From: Chrysogorgia sp. JL179-B06
Taxonomy: Eukaryota; Cnidaria; Anthozoa; Scleralcyonacea; Chrysogorgiidae
DNA: 64,000 nt
Direction of reading: 5' to 3'
NCBI GenBank assembly: GCA_035772405.1
Contig: JAYKKM010000224.1
Location: 2,068,501 to 2,132,500 of the forward strand
Shown here: in pieces, positions 27,080 through 40,654 of the stretch
Numbering within the stretch: the stretch's first letter is position 1
Layout: every line of letters starts with the position of its first letter
Position numbers and translations under genes: made by a program
Notes under the pieces: generated by a model
Told to the model about the DNA's origin: nothing
What the model saw: only the letters and a program-made list of their open reading frames with translations
Database searches by the model: none

Positions 27080-28970
27080 TCTATTCACTCAAGTTTTTTC
27101 CCTCAAAAGTAAGGCAGCTAGGTTTTGGTAATCTCTTACTGCTATACACATGTCCTTGGTCTTGTTACTGTTTAGCTCCATTTTATTCCCAATACACCAG
27201 AGATTTACACTGTCGAGTACAATTTGTAAATAACTCGAGTCCGTAGGGACAATTGCTTCATATAACTATAAGGTACAATCATCAGCGTGTTTGATGGTTC
27301 CAATAGAGCCAATGATATCTCGTAGGATAGCGTCCTCGAGATAATTTATCAAAACGTTAAAAAGGGATGGTGAAAGTAGTGAACCTTGTGGCACTCTTGC
27401 TGGGCATGGGGAAGTCGAAGAGAGTACGTCAGCAGAGAGTCTCACTTGCTGTGTTCTATCACATCGGAAACATCCATTCCCAGAATCCTTTACCGATGTT
27501 TGTAGACGCCAGTTTAGCCAAAAGCGTACCGTGATCTACTCGGTCAAACGCCTTGCTAAAGTTACGACAGAGGGCATGAATTCCCCTGCGGCCACTTTGA
27601 GTATTATCAGAGGAGTCAAACCAACTCTGTATTATTTCAGCAAGGGCCGAAACAGTTGATCTGCCTCTACTGTAGTGAATGCGTGTTGGTTTCCATGGAT
27701 ATTAAGATCTTTTGCGTTGAGATTAAGTTGTACTTTTTCCAAAATCTTGGCCATATGGGGTAGGACGGAGATTTCCTTAAGTCATTCTCTATACAGACTG
27801 GCGGGTGGACCTTGGCAACAGGGCTTACAAGTCCATGCTTGCACTGTTTAGGATACGTTCGTCGCTCGATACTTGCGCACACAAGCAGGAGCAAGATTCC
27901 TCATGGAAACGCTTAAGTGTCCAGGCAGGGATACCATCGGAACCCGTAGCCTTTTTAGAGTTTAGTCTTTTAAGAATATAGACTTTACTTCTCCAATACT
28001 AGGAAGAAGAGGCGGGACATCGCGTTGTTCTGTTGGCGTTTCAGATGGAACTGTAGATGTAAGATTGTCCCAAATGGATTGCATTGTTATTATAGTAGTT
28101 GGTTTTGGCTGTAGCGATTAACCCAGACATTTTGCAACCTAAGCGCTTGGTATTTCAGTTGGTCGCCTGTTGTGTAAGCCCGTTGCCTTTCTTTGATGGC
28201 GAGTTTAATTTGGGGTGTAATCCAAGCTTTGTCTGAGGGATGTGTTCGGATTGTTTTCATTGGCATATGGTAGTGTCGAGGATGTTTGTCAGCGTCTTGG
28301 TGAAGGCATCAACCTTATTATCGATCAATGTAGCATCAAAGAGGTTTTCCCAGCTTACTTGGTTAAGTTTTAGTGTTAACGCCACCATGTTCCCTGCATT
28401 TATGACTCTTTGGGCGTTCCTTGGATTTCATTAGCAGGCATTGGTGGTCAGAATTTCCGAGAGGGGGTAAGTGTTGGACGCTATTGAAGACATTACACAT
28501 GTTATTAAGAATCTGATCCAGGATATTACCGCCACGAGTTGGAGAACGAACGCACTTCCTAAGATTAAAGCATAGAGGATTGACTTCCATCTTATTAAAG
28601 TCGCCAGCAACTATTATACCTACGTTAGGATACGGCAGCAGAGCCGTATAAAGGATGTCTGTTAAATAATCCACCATCTCTGTTTGTTCATAGATGTTTG
28701 TTCCATGGAGGAAAGTAAACTCCAACAATAATTATGCAGCTATAGGGTCTTGGTAGTCGTTTTGGGCAGAGCAGGATTCATAAAACCTCCTTATCCTCTG
28801 TCTCAAGATTTGTTAGATGTTTAGTTGGTAAATAATTTTTCACAAAGGCCACAACACCACCAGCACGACTGGTTCTGTCCTGACGGAACGTGCTAGTGTC
28901 TAGGTCAACAGATACATTTGAGGTAGGAATGTCACTTGAGAGCCATGATTCGATAATGATTGTCACATTA
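27080..28970 (-). mobile_element. degraded non-LTR retrotransposon (APE endonuclease plus reverse transcriptase)
   Basis: On the - strand, from right to left: an AP-endonuclease start near 28778-28966 (ESWLSSDIP, FRQDRTSRAGGVVAFVK); its C-terminal part at 28363-28728 (VGIIVAGDFNKM, PTRGGNILDQIL, LGNSDHQCLL); then reverse transcriptase debris down to ~27100, with FSKAFDRVDH-like sequence near 27545-27570. Several frameshifts and stops break it. The clade is probably jockey/CR1/L2. Lies between the two convergent host genes. Confidence 0.75.
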
Positions 28971-29714
28971 CTGCATACAGTTCGTCCATTTTATTAAATA
29001 ACGGTTCACGCGAACAAAGTCGCATAGTGTAAAACCTGCTTTACTTATTGTTCCGCCAAACCTTTTTGTGAACCTCGAAGGAATGGTTGAAAAAGATCTT
29101 GTCTGCATATATTTTTTTCCAAAACAATGGAGTTGAATAATTCTAGTTTTCAAATTATACAGGCCGTCCTCGTACACCTAAACACGAGTTATAGCACAGA
29201 CCTGCAGATTCATGATGGCCTCTCAACACAAAAGCAAAGCTAGAAAGGCGAATTCAAATACACATCAAAAAAGGTCGACCATTCACACGTTTTAATGACG
29301 ACATAACACTTTGAAAGTAGAAAACTATCGGTTGTTTTATTGTCAATCCTGTGTCCACGATAGTCAAATAAATTTATCCCAACATTAATAACGTGCTTCT
29401 CCATTTGAATGCATTAAGCTATTTTCAATACTCGATTACTTAATTACAAATGTCGGGTAATAAATTATCTTATTATATGGCTTGGCTCGTGAGCGGTCTT
29501 AACGCAGCTTTTCTGCAATCTGATTGGTTGCTGAGCGGTCTTAACGCAGCTTTTCTGCAATCTGATTGGTTGCTGAGCGGTCTTTACCAACCGGTAAAGA
29601 CCGCGGTCATTACGGAACCGCTGAAAAGATTTAAAAAATTACGAAAAAATTGAGGAAATGTGAGAAATTTAAAAGAGCCATATAATAAAAACTTTATTAA
29701 CCTCGTTTGGTCGA

Positions 29715-30250
29715 TCATTACGGCAAAATTATCCTGCACTTGGTCTTTTAGCAAAGACCTCGCTCATTCGTCTCTCGGTCTGACCCAACCTCGTACCCAC
29801 GGCATTTTGCCTCCACGGTGGAAGGTCGGCGAAAATGGCCCTGGGATCATCATAAAACTCAATAATTAATTCAGCCGAGTATATTTATTCATTTAAATCT
29901 GAATGCTGTCTTCAAATTTTACAGCAAATTAGAAGTGATAGCTTTCGCTAAATTGGATATATGCTTCTTCATACCTTTTGTAAGAGATAACCATGGATGT
30001 ATGGTGGATTATTAAGCTTGTTAGCTGCTTTTATGCCTACGAATGCTGACATGAACAACTCTGAAGAGCATTGAATATTTCTCAATTATTCAGGTCAATA
30101 AAGTAGACAAACGCAATGGAACAAAGACCACAAAAATTATCATATCATAGCAGATCCCAGGGCCATTTTCGCCGACCTTCCGCCGTGGAGGAAAAATGCC
30201 CTGGAACGAGGTTGGGTCTGACCGCGGAATTTTGCCGTAAAGACCTCACG
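29715..30250. repeat. ~535-bp inverted-repeat element
   Basis: TACGGCAAAATTATCC, CTCGGTCTGACCCAACCTCG and TGGAAGGTCGGCGAAAATGG on the left are mirrored by CCATTTTCGCCGACCTTCC, CGAGGTTGGGTCTGACCG and GGAATTTTGCCGTA on the right. An additional ~54-bp direct duplication (CTGCAATCTGATTGGTTGCT) lies just before it at 29490-29585. Confidence 0.75.
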
Positions 30251-30295
30251 CTCGGTCAACATGTGTTTACTCATATATACTGCATATATAGGCAT

Positions 30296-30406
30296 TATGA
30301 AACGAGCTTGGAATCTTTAGCCATTCCATAAAACTTCCCTTTTAATTCCAATAATTTCTTCGGTGTATCGAATTCTATGACCTGCCCTTCAGAAAGAACA
30401 ATAATC
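30296..30406 (-). CDS. ABCC/MRP transporter, last coding exon
   Basis: Minus-strand acceptor TTTTGTAG before 30406; stop TAA at 30298-30296. Encodes the C-terminal tail of the second nucleotide-binding domain: IIVLSEGQVIEFDTP, then a KLLELKGKFYGMAKDS ending. This matches the V-x-DKG-x-IxEYGxPxxLL...FYSMAKDA pattern of MRP1-type ABCC exporters. It is spliced to the exon at 31049 in phase 2. Confidence 0.88.
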
Positions 30407-31047
30407 CTACAAAACAAAGATGGCGTGTGTTAGTGAGACAACCACACAACAGCTGTATGTACTCTGTCGTATTCGTGCTTAGCTCACATTGAGCATGCGC
30501 CGCCGGTTATTTGGATACAAATTCGTACCCACTGACCACTATATATAACTGGACGTGGGGTCTCTCCAAAAAGTGTCGTAAAAACGATGGCGTCAGCTGG
30601 AGTCCATTTTCTCATGGTAGCGACCACTGACTTGTATTTACAACAGTCTGTTGGCGAATTGTTAGGCGGAAATGTTTTTACTTTGAAAAATTAAATACAA
30701 ATATACTTCTCGTTTTATGCTTTTATGTAGTTTCTAAACCAACCTTTTTTGACATTATCAATACAAAATAAACGAGTTTTTAATTTGCAATTCCTGATAT
30801 AATTCGTGTTTTAATGTTTGGTGGGTGACTTCAGCTATCTATTCAGCATGTATTGGTACACTGGATGGGGGCGGGTTACCTACTAATACTTTTCAAGAAC
30901 GAAAAGGAAACAAACTCCAACTCGATTTCGTTACCATTGCTTAAACTCCCTGATATGCAGGAAAATAGTATTTCTTACAGGTCCGCAAATGTGGAAGGGG
31001 AATGTTTTCCCCTATTCCCATTTTCTCTCTAATTATTTACAAGGTTA

Positions 31048-31296
<249 letters not shown>

Positions 31297-32399
31297 CTAA
31301 TAATAAAAACTACAACGTAAAATATTCCAAACAGAATAACTGTTCTATTGTATATTAAGGTGGCTAGATAGTCTAAATCATGAGAAATTTCATTTTTCCG
31401 AATAAAAATGTTTGTAATGCAGATCTGAGCTTCATCGTGGTTCATTGCATAGCTCTAGTGGTGGTCTTGTTTACTTAAAAGATTTATACCATCAAAGTTT
31501 ACCTGAGTGGAGAAATCGTGTTTCCAAATGCAATTTCTCATGATTTAGACCTTAAGGAAAGATGTAATTTCCACTGACGTCCTATATCAGTTTGGTAAAC
31601 CTCGACAGCAAAAGGGTGTTCAAAAGGTTATTCTTATTATTCTCATCCCGAGGTGACATCAAATTCGAAGCCCGGGGGGTAATATTTCGTCAAGCGGCGG
31701 GTCTTTAAATGATATATTATACCGAAACAATCTTGAATACTGTCTTGAAACGTCTTCTTGTTCTCCCATTGTCGACAGTCTCGTTTTGGCTTACTCCCGT
31801 GGTACTTGGTTTTCGCGCATGGTCTATAGACCTCTTTCATAATGGCGGCAAATTTAAATATTCCTTCATGTGCATCTAAATTAGTTATGGCCTCGTTTGT
31901 GTGTCAGCAATTCAAAAGAATCTTTCCTTCCTAACAAGGTTGTAAAGGCTAATTTGTATTCACATAAAATAATATTTAAAATGGTATCTCTCATAATGAA
32001 GAGGTCTATTCGAGCAGTCTCTGCCACAGTGGTGTACTCACTAAATATACACAGCGGGGTATTCGAGCTAGCGTTAACCCATTAATGGTTAATCATGTCG
32101 ATTAACTGTAACGAAGAAACGATCAGAGAAGCTGTGAGAAGAATGATCAGGGATATTAAACGTATAGATCTTTCAAGATACAAGCGTAATAATTCTTTAA
32201 CGTGGTTATTAGGATTTATGTTACTAAAAGTAATATTAGAATATTCAAATTCGTTCGCCAGTCCACGTGTGGGAGACAATAGCGATCACTGACGCATGGG
32301 TAATTAGCCCTACAACTCACAAATATTTGCATGACTTGGGAATATTTAATTGATTTGAGGGTACGCACTAGGATTTTATGGGTAAACATCAGTCATAAT

Positions 32400-34400
32400 A
32401 TGTCGTCCAGAACGAAAGTGGCGAAGTTCTGCGAGTAGGCTCTTCCAGAAAGAAAATGCTAACACGACCTTCATCGCCCACAATTTCATTCTACAGCACC
32501 TTTACAAGAACGGTATCGTTCCCGAAGTGATTACACGCGGCGCCAAAATACTTTCCCTCACCGTGCCACAGTTAAACATCAAATTTATAGACTCGTTGTG
32601 TTTTATTCCCACGCGACTGGCCAACTTTCCTAAAACCTTTGGCATCACAGAGTTGGAAAAAGGCTTCTTCCCACATTTCTTCAACCGAGTAGAAAACCAA
32701 GACTACATTGATGTATGTATATACCCGATGGTATATGAGTCTTGGCGATCGGGAGAAATTCTACGCATGGTACAACGACCTCGTCGAACGTACTGTAACT
32801 ACGTTTTCGACTTCCAAGTCGAAATCCTGCGCTATTGTCAGTCTGATGTCGACTTTCTTCGCCACAACACCGCTGTTGTCTTGAGTTCCGCGAACTCTTC
32901 CGTGGAGTCATCGATGTCGACCCATTCGTCCAGTGTCTCACCATTGCTTCCGCCTGAAATTTGGTGTTGCGAAAGACTTTCTTGAAGGAAAACACTATTG
33001 CCATCATCCCTCCCTGTGGGCGCTCAAGATGTTAGCTTACATCGCTATCCGACATGCCACAAACCATGGAGAACAACGTATTGGTAAATATCTTGTTGAC
33101 GGATACAACGCCGAAACCAATACGGAGTGGGAAGTGCAGGGTTGTCTCTGGCACGATGTTTTCGGTACTATGCCAGAGAAACTGTCAATCCGGTCAACGA
33201 GCTATCCATGCACGAGCTCCAACCCCTGAGAAAGTTCTTGAAAGACAACGGTTACAATGTCGCTGAGATCTGGACCTACGACATCGACCGACAGCTTGCC
33301 TCTAACCCAGAAATGAAGACGTTCTTCGACAACTTCGAGATCTCCGAGCCTTTAGAACCACAACATGCATGGGTTCTTTGGTGGACGTACCAACGCCACA
33401 CGTCTCTTTTACGAAGCGCAACCCGACGAGAGAGTGCGTTACGTAGATTTTTGTAGTTTGCACCCTTATGGAGTGCAACAAGTATGGAGAATACCCCACA
33501 AATGTTCCCACTATGTCGGACGTGCGCAGACACACTCCAGAAAGAACCATGCTGCCATTCCGATGATGAGCGAGTTCTGCATGGAACATGGGTCACGTTA
33601 GAGCTCCAGAAAGCGCTGGAAAAGGGTTACCACTTGGTCAAGATAGACGAAGTGTGGCACTTCCCGGAACACACCGACGGGCTCTTCAAAGACTACGTGG
33701 ACACGTTCCTCAAAATTAAGCAAGAATCGAGCGGATTCCCCCAATATATCGCTGACTATGCTCCCAAAGAAGGTATTCGGTTGGATCCGAACCACATCGT
33801 GAAAAAATCCTGGTCTGAGGGCACTATCCAAGCTTATGCTGAATTCCTTTTGGGGTAAGTTTCATCATGTTATGTTCTTAAGGTTAGAGAACTTAACGAC
33901 TATTCATTTTTAGGGTTAGTATATCACACAGAAATGTGTACATTAAGTATTTTTCCCCGTTTCTATGTTACTAGGTAAATTCGCACAGCGTCCTAACATG
34001 ACAAAAGTGAAACTGATATCGGATCCAACCGAATACTTTGATCTCCTTTCCAGTGACAAAGTGAACGTGACCGATGCAAACTTCATCAACGACGAGATCA
34101 ACGAAGTCCATTATGAGAATGTCCATGAGTTCGTACAGGCAAACGGGAAGACTGACGAATGTTGTCAACGCAGCTTTCACCACAGCCCATGCTCGCCTCA
34201 AGCTCTATGGTGTCCTGGAACAATTGGATCGTCGCGTCTTGTACTTCGACATAGATTCCATCATCTACGTGTCGAAAGAAGGAGATCGGGAACCACCCAC
34301 CGGTTCTTACTTGGGGAAGCTGACAGACGAACTTAACGGGAATCACATCGTGACCGTCTCCGGCGGGCCAAACAAACTACAAAGTACAGCTACAAACTGA
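32400..34400 (+). pseudogene. decayed Polinton-type DNA polymerase B (third element)
   Basis: Pieces in several frames match the other large class of animal transposon PolBs, not the type in elements 1 and 2. Visible: TFIAHN...FILQHL near 32470, an Exo II block from which the usual GYD has been lost; KFIDSLCFIPTRLANFPKTF; KGFFPHFFN at ~32660; a YCQSDVDFLR Exo III-like block at ~32830; Pol A-like YVDFCSLHPYG at ~33440; WVTLELQKALEKGY and EVWHF near 33590-33665; GKFAQR (Pol B) at ~33975; and YFDIDSIIY (Pol C, with Thr of DTDS changed to Ile) at ~34245. Frameshifts near 32800-33000, 33230, 33460 and 34150, plus a ~120-bp extra segment at 33855-33974, make it non-functional. It lies in an ABCC intron, antisense to that gene. 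Confidence 0.85.
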
Positions 34401-34853
34401 ACACGGGTAAAACAGTGTGTAAAGTGAGAGGAATAACTTTAAATTATAGAACTCAACAAGAAAATTAACTAATTTTGAATTGATGAAAAATATGGTCAAA
34501 GGTGTAGGTCTAACTAGGAGCGAGAGTAAGGATTATAGAGCTGTGTACAATAAGCGTGTGATTTTAAATAATTATGATACTTTGCCATACGGATTTTAAA
34601 TAATATACTTTTGACTTGCTGTGCTTGTAAACAGTAATACGAATTTTTAGGGATTTTAACTTTTGGTGTTTGTAAATATTAGTGGTTCTTAGGGTTTTTT
34701 TAACTTAGTGCATGTGATTTTTAACTTTTTATGTAAATTAGAAATTGAAAAATATACTTCATTACTTTACTATAAAGTGTCTCTGGCTCTACTGGGGTCA
34801 TTCGTAAATAAGTATTTAGTTCCGAACATTATTTCAAAGCAATCATTTGTCAT

Positions 34854-36000
34854 CATGCCACGAAAGCGTAAGGACTGTCCCATCTGCGGCAAGCAATTGC
34901 TGATATAGATTTATTGGAAGCCATTACCGAGTGCCTATTGAACATTTGCCGTGAAACGATTAAAATTAGTCCAAAAACATATAAAAAGCTTGCACCATAC
35001 TCAGATCACATCGAGGCTGCCGCTGATAAGAGAAACCCGATCACGAAAAGAAGGAGAGTTATTCTACAAAAAGGAGACGGTTTCTTGTCTTTTCTACTCG
35101 CTCCTGTCTTAGAACAATTGGCGAGCTTTCTGATCAAATAACGGAACATGTCAAAAGACTGGTTCTGGTCCCTGAACACATGGCTACAAAGAAACCCTTG
35201 ATTCTTCCACTGACTGCTCAAGTGAACCAATTGAACTCGGAAATAGACAGTTTGCTAATAATAATAATAATAATAATAACTCTTTATTCTCATGGGATAA
35301 CAATACATATCCCATGTTACAGAATGATTTACAATATAAATACATAAATATAAACTATAGTAGATTATATTTAAAGATTAATCTATTTACAAAAATAGTC
35401 TTAAAACGCTGGGTATTGACTGCAGGATACAGACATCCCTTCTTTCGTAGATTGTACGTAGTCTCTCTTTTTTTTACTGCGTCAAGATGAAGCACAAGAC
35501 GATAACGTAAAGTTGTATAATCAGACCTTTCAACGCTATCTCAATTATTATGACAAACGAACGCATCAGCCTGTTCCTGTGAGTGTTGCCCACACCCAGC
35601 CTATCACAGCAGCAAAAGAAACAGACCCCGAACCAGACAACGCCTGAACCATATCATAGAAAGTGTACCTTCCATGATGAAATCAAGAGCTACACAACTG
35701 ATCAAGAAGATAAAAGCAAATAAAGATGTGGTTGGTTGGAATGACCATGGGCAAATGGTTTTCGAAGGAAGAACTATTCCTGGTACTAATGTTATTAAAA
35801 GAAAGAATTTCAAACCTACAGGGTGACAACTGTTCGCAAAAGCTTCAGGACGTTTGAATGTACCCGAAGAATCATCAGAAACGAAGATCGTCTACGTCTG
35901 GTGAAGGAGTACAGGAACAAGCCTTCATCTTCTACCGACCCCTCTGTCGCCATCACTACAGTCTCCAGGGGCACCAGCGAAACCAAGAAAGAAACGTAGA
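34854..36000 (+). pseudogene. remnants of small Polinton-type genes (third element)
   Basis: A CPICGK finger start at 34854-34907 is followed by a short frame (34914-35141) ending VILQKGDGFLSFLLAPVLEQLASFL. That resembles small adenovirus pX/core-like peptides, which I recall in invertebrate Polinton-type loci. Further on, RLVLVPEH near 35160, KLYNQTFQRYLNYYD near 35510-35550 and MMKSRATQLIKKIK / GWNDHGQMVFEGRTIPG near 35675-35790 match the next gene usually found there. An AAT repeat (35260-35280), stops and frameshifts interrupt them. The order of small core-type genes after PolB supports one ancient insertion. Confidence 0.6.
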
Positions 36001-36290
36001 GACAAAAATCCATTAATCTTTTTGTAAACATTTTATTGAATAAATATTCTTACAATTACAACGTGTCTTTTTATTCTTACACAAAATACCATTTTCGTAT
36101 AAAATCATGAACTAATGTATCATTCCACTCCTGTTGATCCGTAAACATACCAGCAATAGTTGACATGGGAATATTTCTACTACGGTGTAAAGCATAAAAT
36201 AAACAGTATTGTCCACACACACGAGACCATGGTGACTGTAAAGTCTTTTCATTCCAGGTAAATGTACTGCTATGATCTTGTAGAAAGGTT

Positions 36291-37400
36291 TCAAAGTTTC
36301 TGCTGTAAAATTATGGGCGTTGTCCCTAAGAGTCGAATAATTATCCTTTCCATCCGATGTGATGTACCAGGTCCATCGCTAGGATCCATGTTTATAATAA
36401 AACCTCTGGGTAAACTATCCGAGGGTAAAACATCTGTAAACACTGATTTGGCATATGGATAACTTTGTAGGACACAAAGAAGTTGACGTGTGTTCATCTT
36501 AACTTCTGAAGCATAAGATATTGAAATTCTCCAAGCACCACGATATTTATAGCCCCTGTCAGAGTGGTACCGAACTTGAATTCTAACGAGACGTGGTAAA
36601 AAATGATCTCCAACACATAGATCAGCTGTTAAATCAAACACGTACAGGGTATACCCGTTTGCATATTCGTCTCGAGTAATACCGTTACCTTGATTCTGAA
36701 ACATCTTGTTGGTACCAGCATACGACGTTTGGAATGCTGAAACATAGTTGGTCCCTGCTGCTTCGGCGAACTTTAGATGAAGTGGTTTGACAGGCCGATG
36801 TTCTCCATTCACTGATAATGCAAGAAATGTCGTATCGTAGTTCTTAAAATTGAAAGGATTCTTGTTATAAACTCTGTTGTAAGCGTCTGCATCCACCATC
36901 TCAATCACAACTCTATCGGGAAGAAGTCCTTGGAATATATTCTGTCGTTGATCTCCAGACATGTTTCCCGTTGGTACGGAGAACACTTTGTAGTTTACAC
37001 GATTGATAGCGTATGACCTATCATTGTAGTGGACGAAACGTTAACACGGCGAACTCGAAACACGCATTCTTCCAGAACCACTTTAAACCAAAGATCTTCT
37101 GCTGATGAAACCAGGCAAAAGGGAGCTCTTGATCTCACCAGCTTGAGCTTGATCGGAACAGCACCCAGAATATAGCGTTCTTGCGCGAACAGATCCGAAT
37201 GATTTCTTCCTTCGCGTGACGTTCCTTTAATCCTTTGTTCGCAGCGGCAACCTCTGCTAGCGGATTGACCGAATCGTCTTTATCGATCGCAACGTCGTTT
37301 CTTTGCAACTCGTCCAAAATCATATCCATGGCACACGTGCACTGTACGCCTGCTTGTCCCACAATGAGTCTGACCACATGGACATCAAGTGTATAACTAC
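36291..37400 (-). pseudogene. F54H12.2-like protein, probable Polinton-type capsid gene (third element)
   Basis: The C-terminal 231 residues (36291-36986) are intact and read FSVPTGNMSGDQRQNIFQG, VIEMVDADAYN, KNPFNFKNYD, GNGITRDEYANGYTLYVFDL, and an LPRLVRIQVRYH strand. This is the signature of the 'F54H12.2-like' family found beside PolB genes in many invertebrate genomes. The upstream part (36987-37400, with NKGLKERHAKE and IFWVLFRSSSSW) is in other frames, so the gene is broken. I think the family is a capsid protein because of its beta-rich sequence and its genomic company; that is inference. It faces the PolB remnant tail to tail. Confidence 0.75.
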
Positions 37401-38356
37401 GAAGCCTTCTCTTATACTATTAAGAGACCTAAAGAGCGACCTTTTGATAATGACGTAATGCCATCATCAGAAGGAGTCGGCGGCTAATCAGGAATGACAT
37501 CATACCAAAATGACGGAATGGAATCGGAAAGTCCTCGGTTGGAGATTTCAAGGTACACCCAGGATATGGACAGGTCCTACAGGTACCCAAGCTAGGGTTA
37601 TGGATACCTGAAGGTTTAATGACGTAATCTGAATAAATAATTAGGGTTAGGCTCCTCCAGGAAGACCAGAAGTCATGACGTAATCCCAAAATTCGAAATG
37701 ATGTAATGAATATTCAATGAGGAAGGGTTAGGACCGCTTGCATACTAATTACTTCCGGCGCTATATGGGGGTATCGATACCACTTACGTTTTTCCAGACT
37801 GACTTTTCAACATATTGTCTGACGTCTTTTAAATTACACACATCGTGACAATCACTTCTACTTCGTTATCATATAACAAAACAGCTTTTGCTCAACATAT
37901 AATATCTCTTCCATTTCCTTCTTGCATTTAGCAAACCACCATATTTATTTTGAGTAAGAAAAATGTCGCAGCTTCATCCCACTAACTCACGTCTTATCGT
38001 GCTCAATTGAACTCAAGAAAGCTCTTTCTACCAAATTCTGATGCATGTTTCGCACGTCAGTTCTACGCGTTCCAATATAAGTATACATTATTTGAGGCTT
38101 CTCGTGGATATGTGATTTATTTACCTCGGGCTACGCTCTCGGTGAATAAAGTAAGGGCCCAAAGTAAAGAGCCTAAAGTAAAGGGACCTTAATTGCATTC
38201 TACTCCGATGCCCGGCGCTCGCTCGAAACAACAGTTCATTATTCGTTCATTGCGGTAGCTTACTATCTATCTTGTTCATATTTATTCCGTTTGTCCGTGC
38301 CAATGCAGAACATCTACATGCAGAGGTATGGTCGACAACTTCTGTAGACCTGTCCT
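37401..38356. other. intron sequence without recognisable gene
   Basis: Includes a fragment of the CTCGGGCTACGC(C/T)CTCGG repeat family near 38125-38145, shared with 21715-21858. Otherwise nothing identifiable. Confidence 0.4.
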
Positions 38357-38683
38357 TTAAAGTGCCTATAACGTCTGTGGGGATTTAACATATTTGTAAT
38401 CTATGGATTCTCCTGAGATAAATTGATTATCTTGTCAGCTGAAAATTTCATTTTCATAGACTTTTTTGCTGTTAAAGTTGACGGAAATGACGTCAAATCG
38501 GGCATCTGTAAAGAGGTTTTCATGTAGACAGATTCCCGATTTGACGTCATTTCCGTCAACTTTAACAGCAGAAAAGCCTATGAAGATGAAATTTTCATCT
38601 GACAAGATATATTACAATTTATCTCAGGTGAATCCATAGATTACAAATATGTTAAATTCCCACAGACGTTATAGGCACTTTAA
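38357..38683. mobile_element. 327-bp fold-back MITE
   Basis: TTAAAGTGCCTATAACGTCT and AGACGTTATAGGCACTTTAA form the ends. AAATGACGTCAAATCGGG and CCCGATTTGACGTCATTT mirror near the centre. Arms of ~140 bp are almost perfect, suggesting recent origin. Outer end is shared with 18860. Confidence 0.9.
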
Positions 38684-38709
38684 TATACCCGGGCGGCATT
38701 TCCGGCCAC

Positions 38710-39015
<306 letters not shown>

Positions 39016-39048
39016 TTAGTACTGTAACTCGTGGCTAAGCTCACGGCA

Positions 39049-39121
39049 GTGGCTTATGTAGCTCAGTCCGTTAGAGCGCTGCTCTATAGATATATCCAGG
39101 GGGGTTCAATTCCAAGCCGGA
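39049..39121 (+). repeat. tRNA-like pseudogene or SINE head
   Basis: TATGTAGCTCAGTCCGTTAG (A box), GCGCTGCTCTA and GGGGTTCAATTCC (B box) give the skeleton of a tRNA. The anticodon arm is disrupted and the acceptor stem does not close, so I do not call a functional tRNA. Confidence 0.6.
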
Positions 39122-39238
39122 AGGTCTTGAAGTTTCATTTTTCTCAACTGGTACGGTTGCGTCTTGAAAGTACATGATTCAACGCTCGTAATTGACCATA
39201 ACTTTCTCTTTTTGATCATACATTGAAACGTTCGTTTA

Positions 39239-39406
<168 letters not shown>

Positions 39407-39580
39407 CTAAAATGGATAACGTTAACTGTAGGAAAATTACTTTCTCAAAAAATTACCTTCTCATTTATGAAACATCTAAATCAATGTTATAACACATTGA
39501 AACATCTAAATGAAACATGTAAATCTATATCACGTTTCACTTTCTGACGAAGGGCCTTCGCTTAATTCTAACCCTAATAC

Positions 39581-40250
39581 CAGTGTGACCAGATTTTCCC
39601 AGCGGTTATTACTAAATTTGTGTTCTAAATTTACTAGCAATTTACTAAATCGAGAAAAATTTTACCAAATTTCGTACCCCCCGGTTTGATAAGAAACCGT
39701 TAAAAATAAACGAGACAAAATAATAGGCATACATGAAGTAGTTCCCGTAGAAACGTGTGTGCATTCTCTGCAATAGCACTCCGTCGAGATGACGTCAGTA
39801 GCCATGTTTGTCCGCTTTTACCCATAATTCTTGCGGCCATAACAAAAGAAAATAGCTCATTTGCAATCATTTGTGAGTCAAATTTGGTTTGTTTGTCCGC
39901 ATTTTGAGCTATTAATAGCAGCCAGACGCTACGCTATTCCCGCCAAATACAACAGTGACGTCATGGCTCCGACAAGGTTAGCCTGAAAACCCGTTAATTT
40001 CCCATTCCATGTTCGAAATTAGCGGATTTTGCAGGCTAGACAGTTTCATTCATCGTTCATCGCAGGCTTTTAGCATCTCTATTGCACAAGAGAACATTCA
40101 AACCCAAATTATTACCAAAAAAATTACTGAATAATTAAAATTCCTAAATATTTACCAAAATTTTACTAAAAAAAATTCATTACTAAAATTTTTCCCAAAT
40201 TGACGAAATTTTACCAAAAGTAAAATATTTTACCAAATCTGGTCACACTG
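39581..40250. mobile_element. hAT-like MITE, 670 bp, with exact 8-bp target duplication
   Basis: Terminal inverted repeats CAGTGTGACCAGATTT and AAATCTGGTCACACTG, flanked on both sides by the identical octamer CCTAATAC (39573-39580 and 40251-40258). CAGTG ends and an 8-bp duplication define the hAT superfamily. The inside is non-coding, with runs of TTACTAAA/TTTACCAAA. Lies in the ABCC intron between exons 39240 and 40462. Confidence 0.92.
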
Positions 40251-40443
40251 CCTAATACTAACTCTAATTCCAACCCTAATATTAACCCTTATATTAACGA
40301 CCTAATATTAACACAAACCTAGCTCTTTGGGGGGTAAACCTTAATATGAGTCTTACGCTCGGTACTCAGAGGAAGGTATTCAATTTAATTTCTTTCGCAA
40401 CTGATCCCAAACGTAGAAACACTGGCTTGCAACATAATCACTA

Positions 40444-40620
<177 letters not shown>

Positions 40621-40654
40621 CTAAAGAAGAATGACAAAACCGTGTCAGCCGATA

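Noticed and set aside
32095..32292. 65-codon plus-strand frame with a basic N-terminus and hydrophobic centre
   Set aside because: No homology I recognise, an overlapping open frame on the other strand, and it lies in repeat-rich intron DNA.
33855..33974. Spliceosomal intron in the decayed PolB of the third element
   Set aside because: It starts GTAAGT and ends CTAG, but removing it leaves an immediate stop codon, so it is better read as an insertion or decay.
39049..39121. Functional tRNA gene
   Set aside because: A and B boxes are recognisable, but the anticodon arm and acceptor stem do not fold properly.
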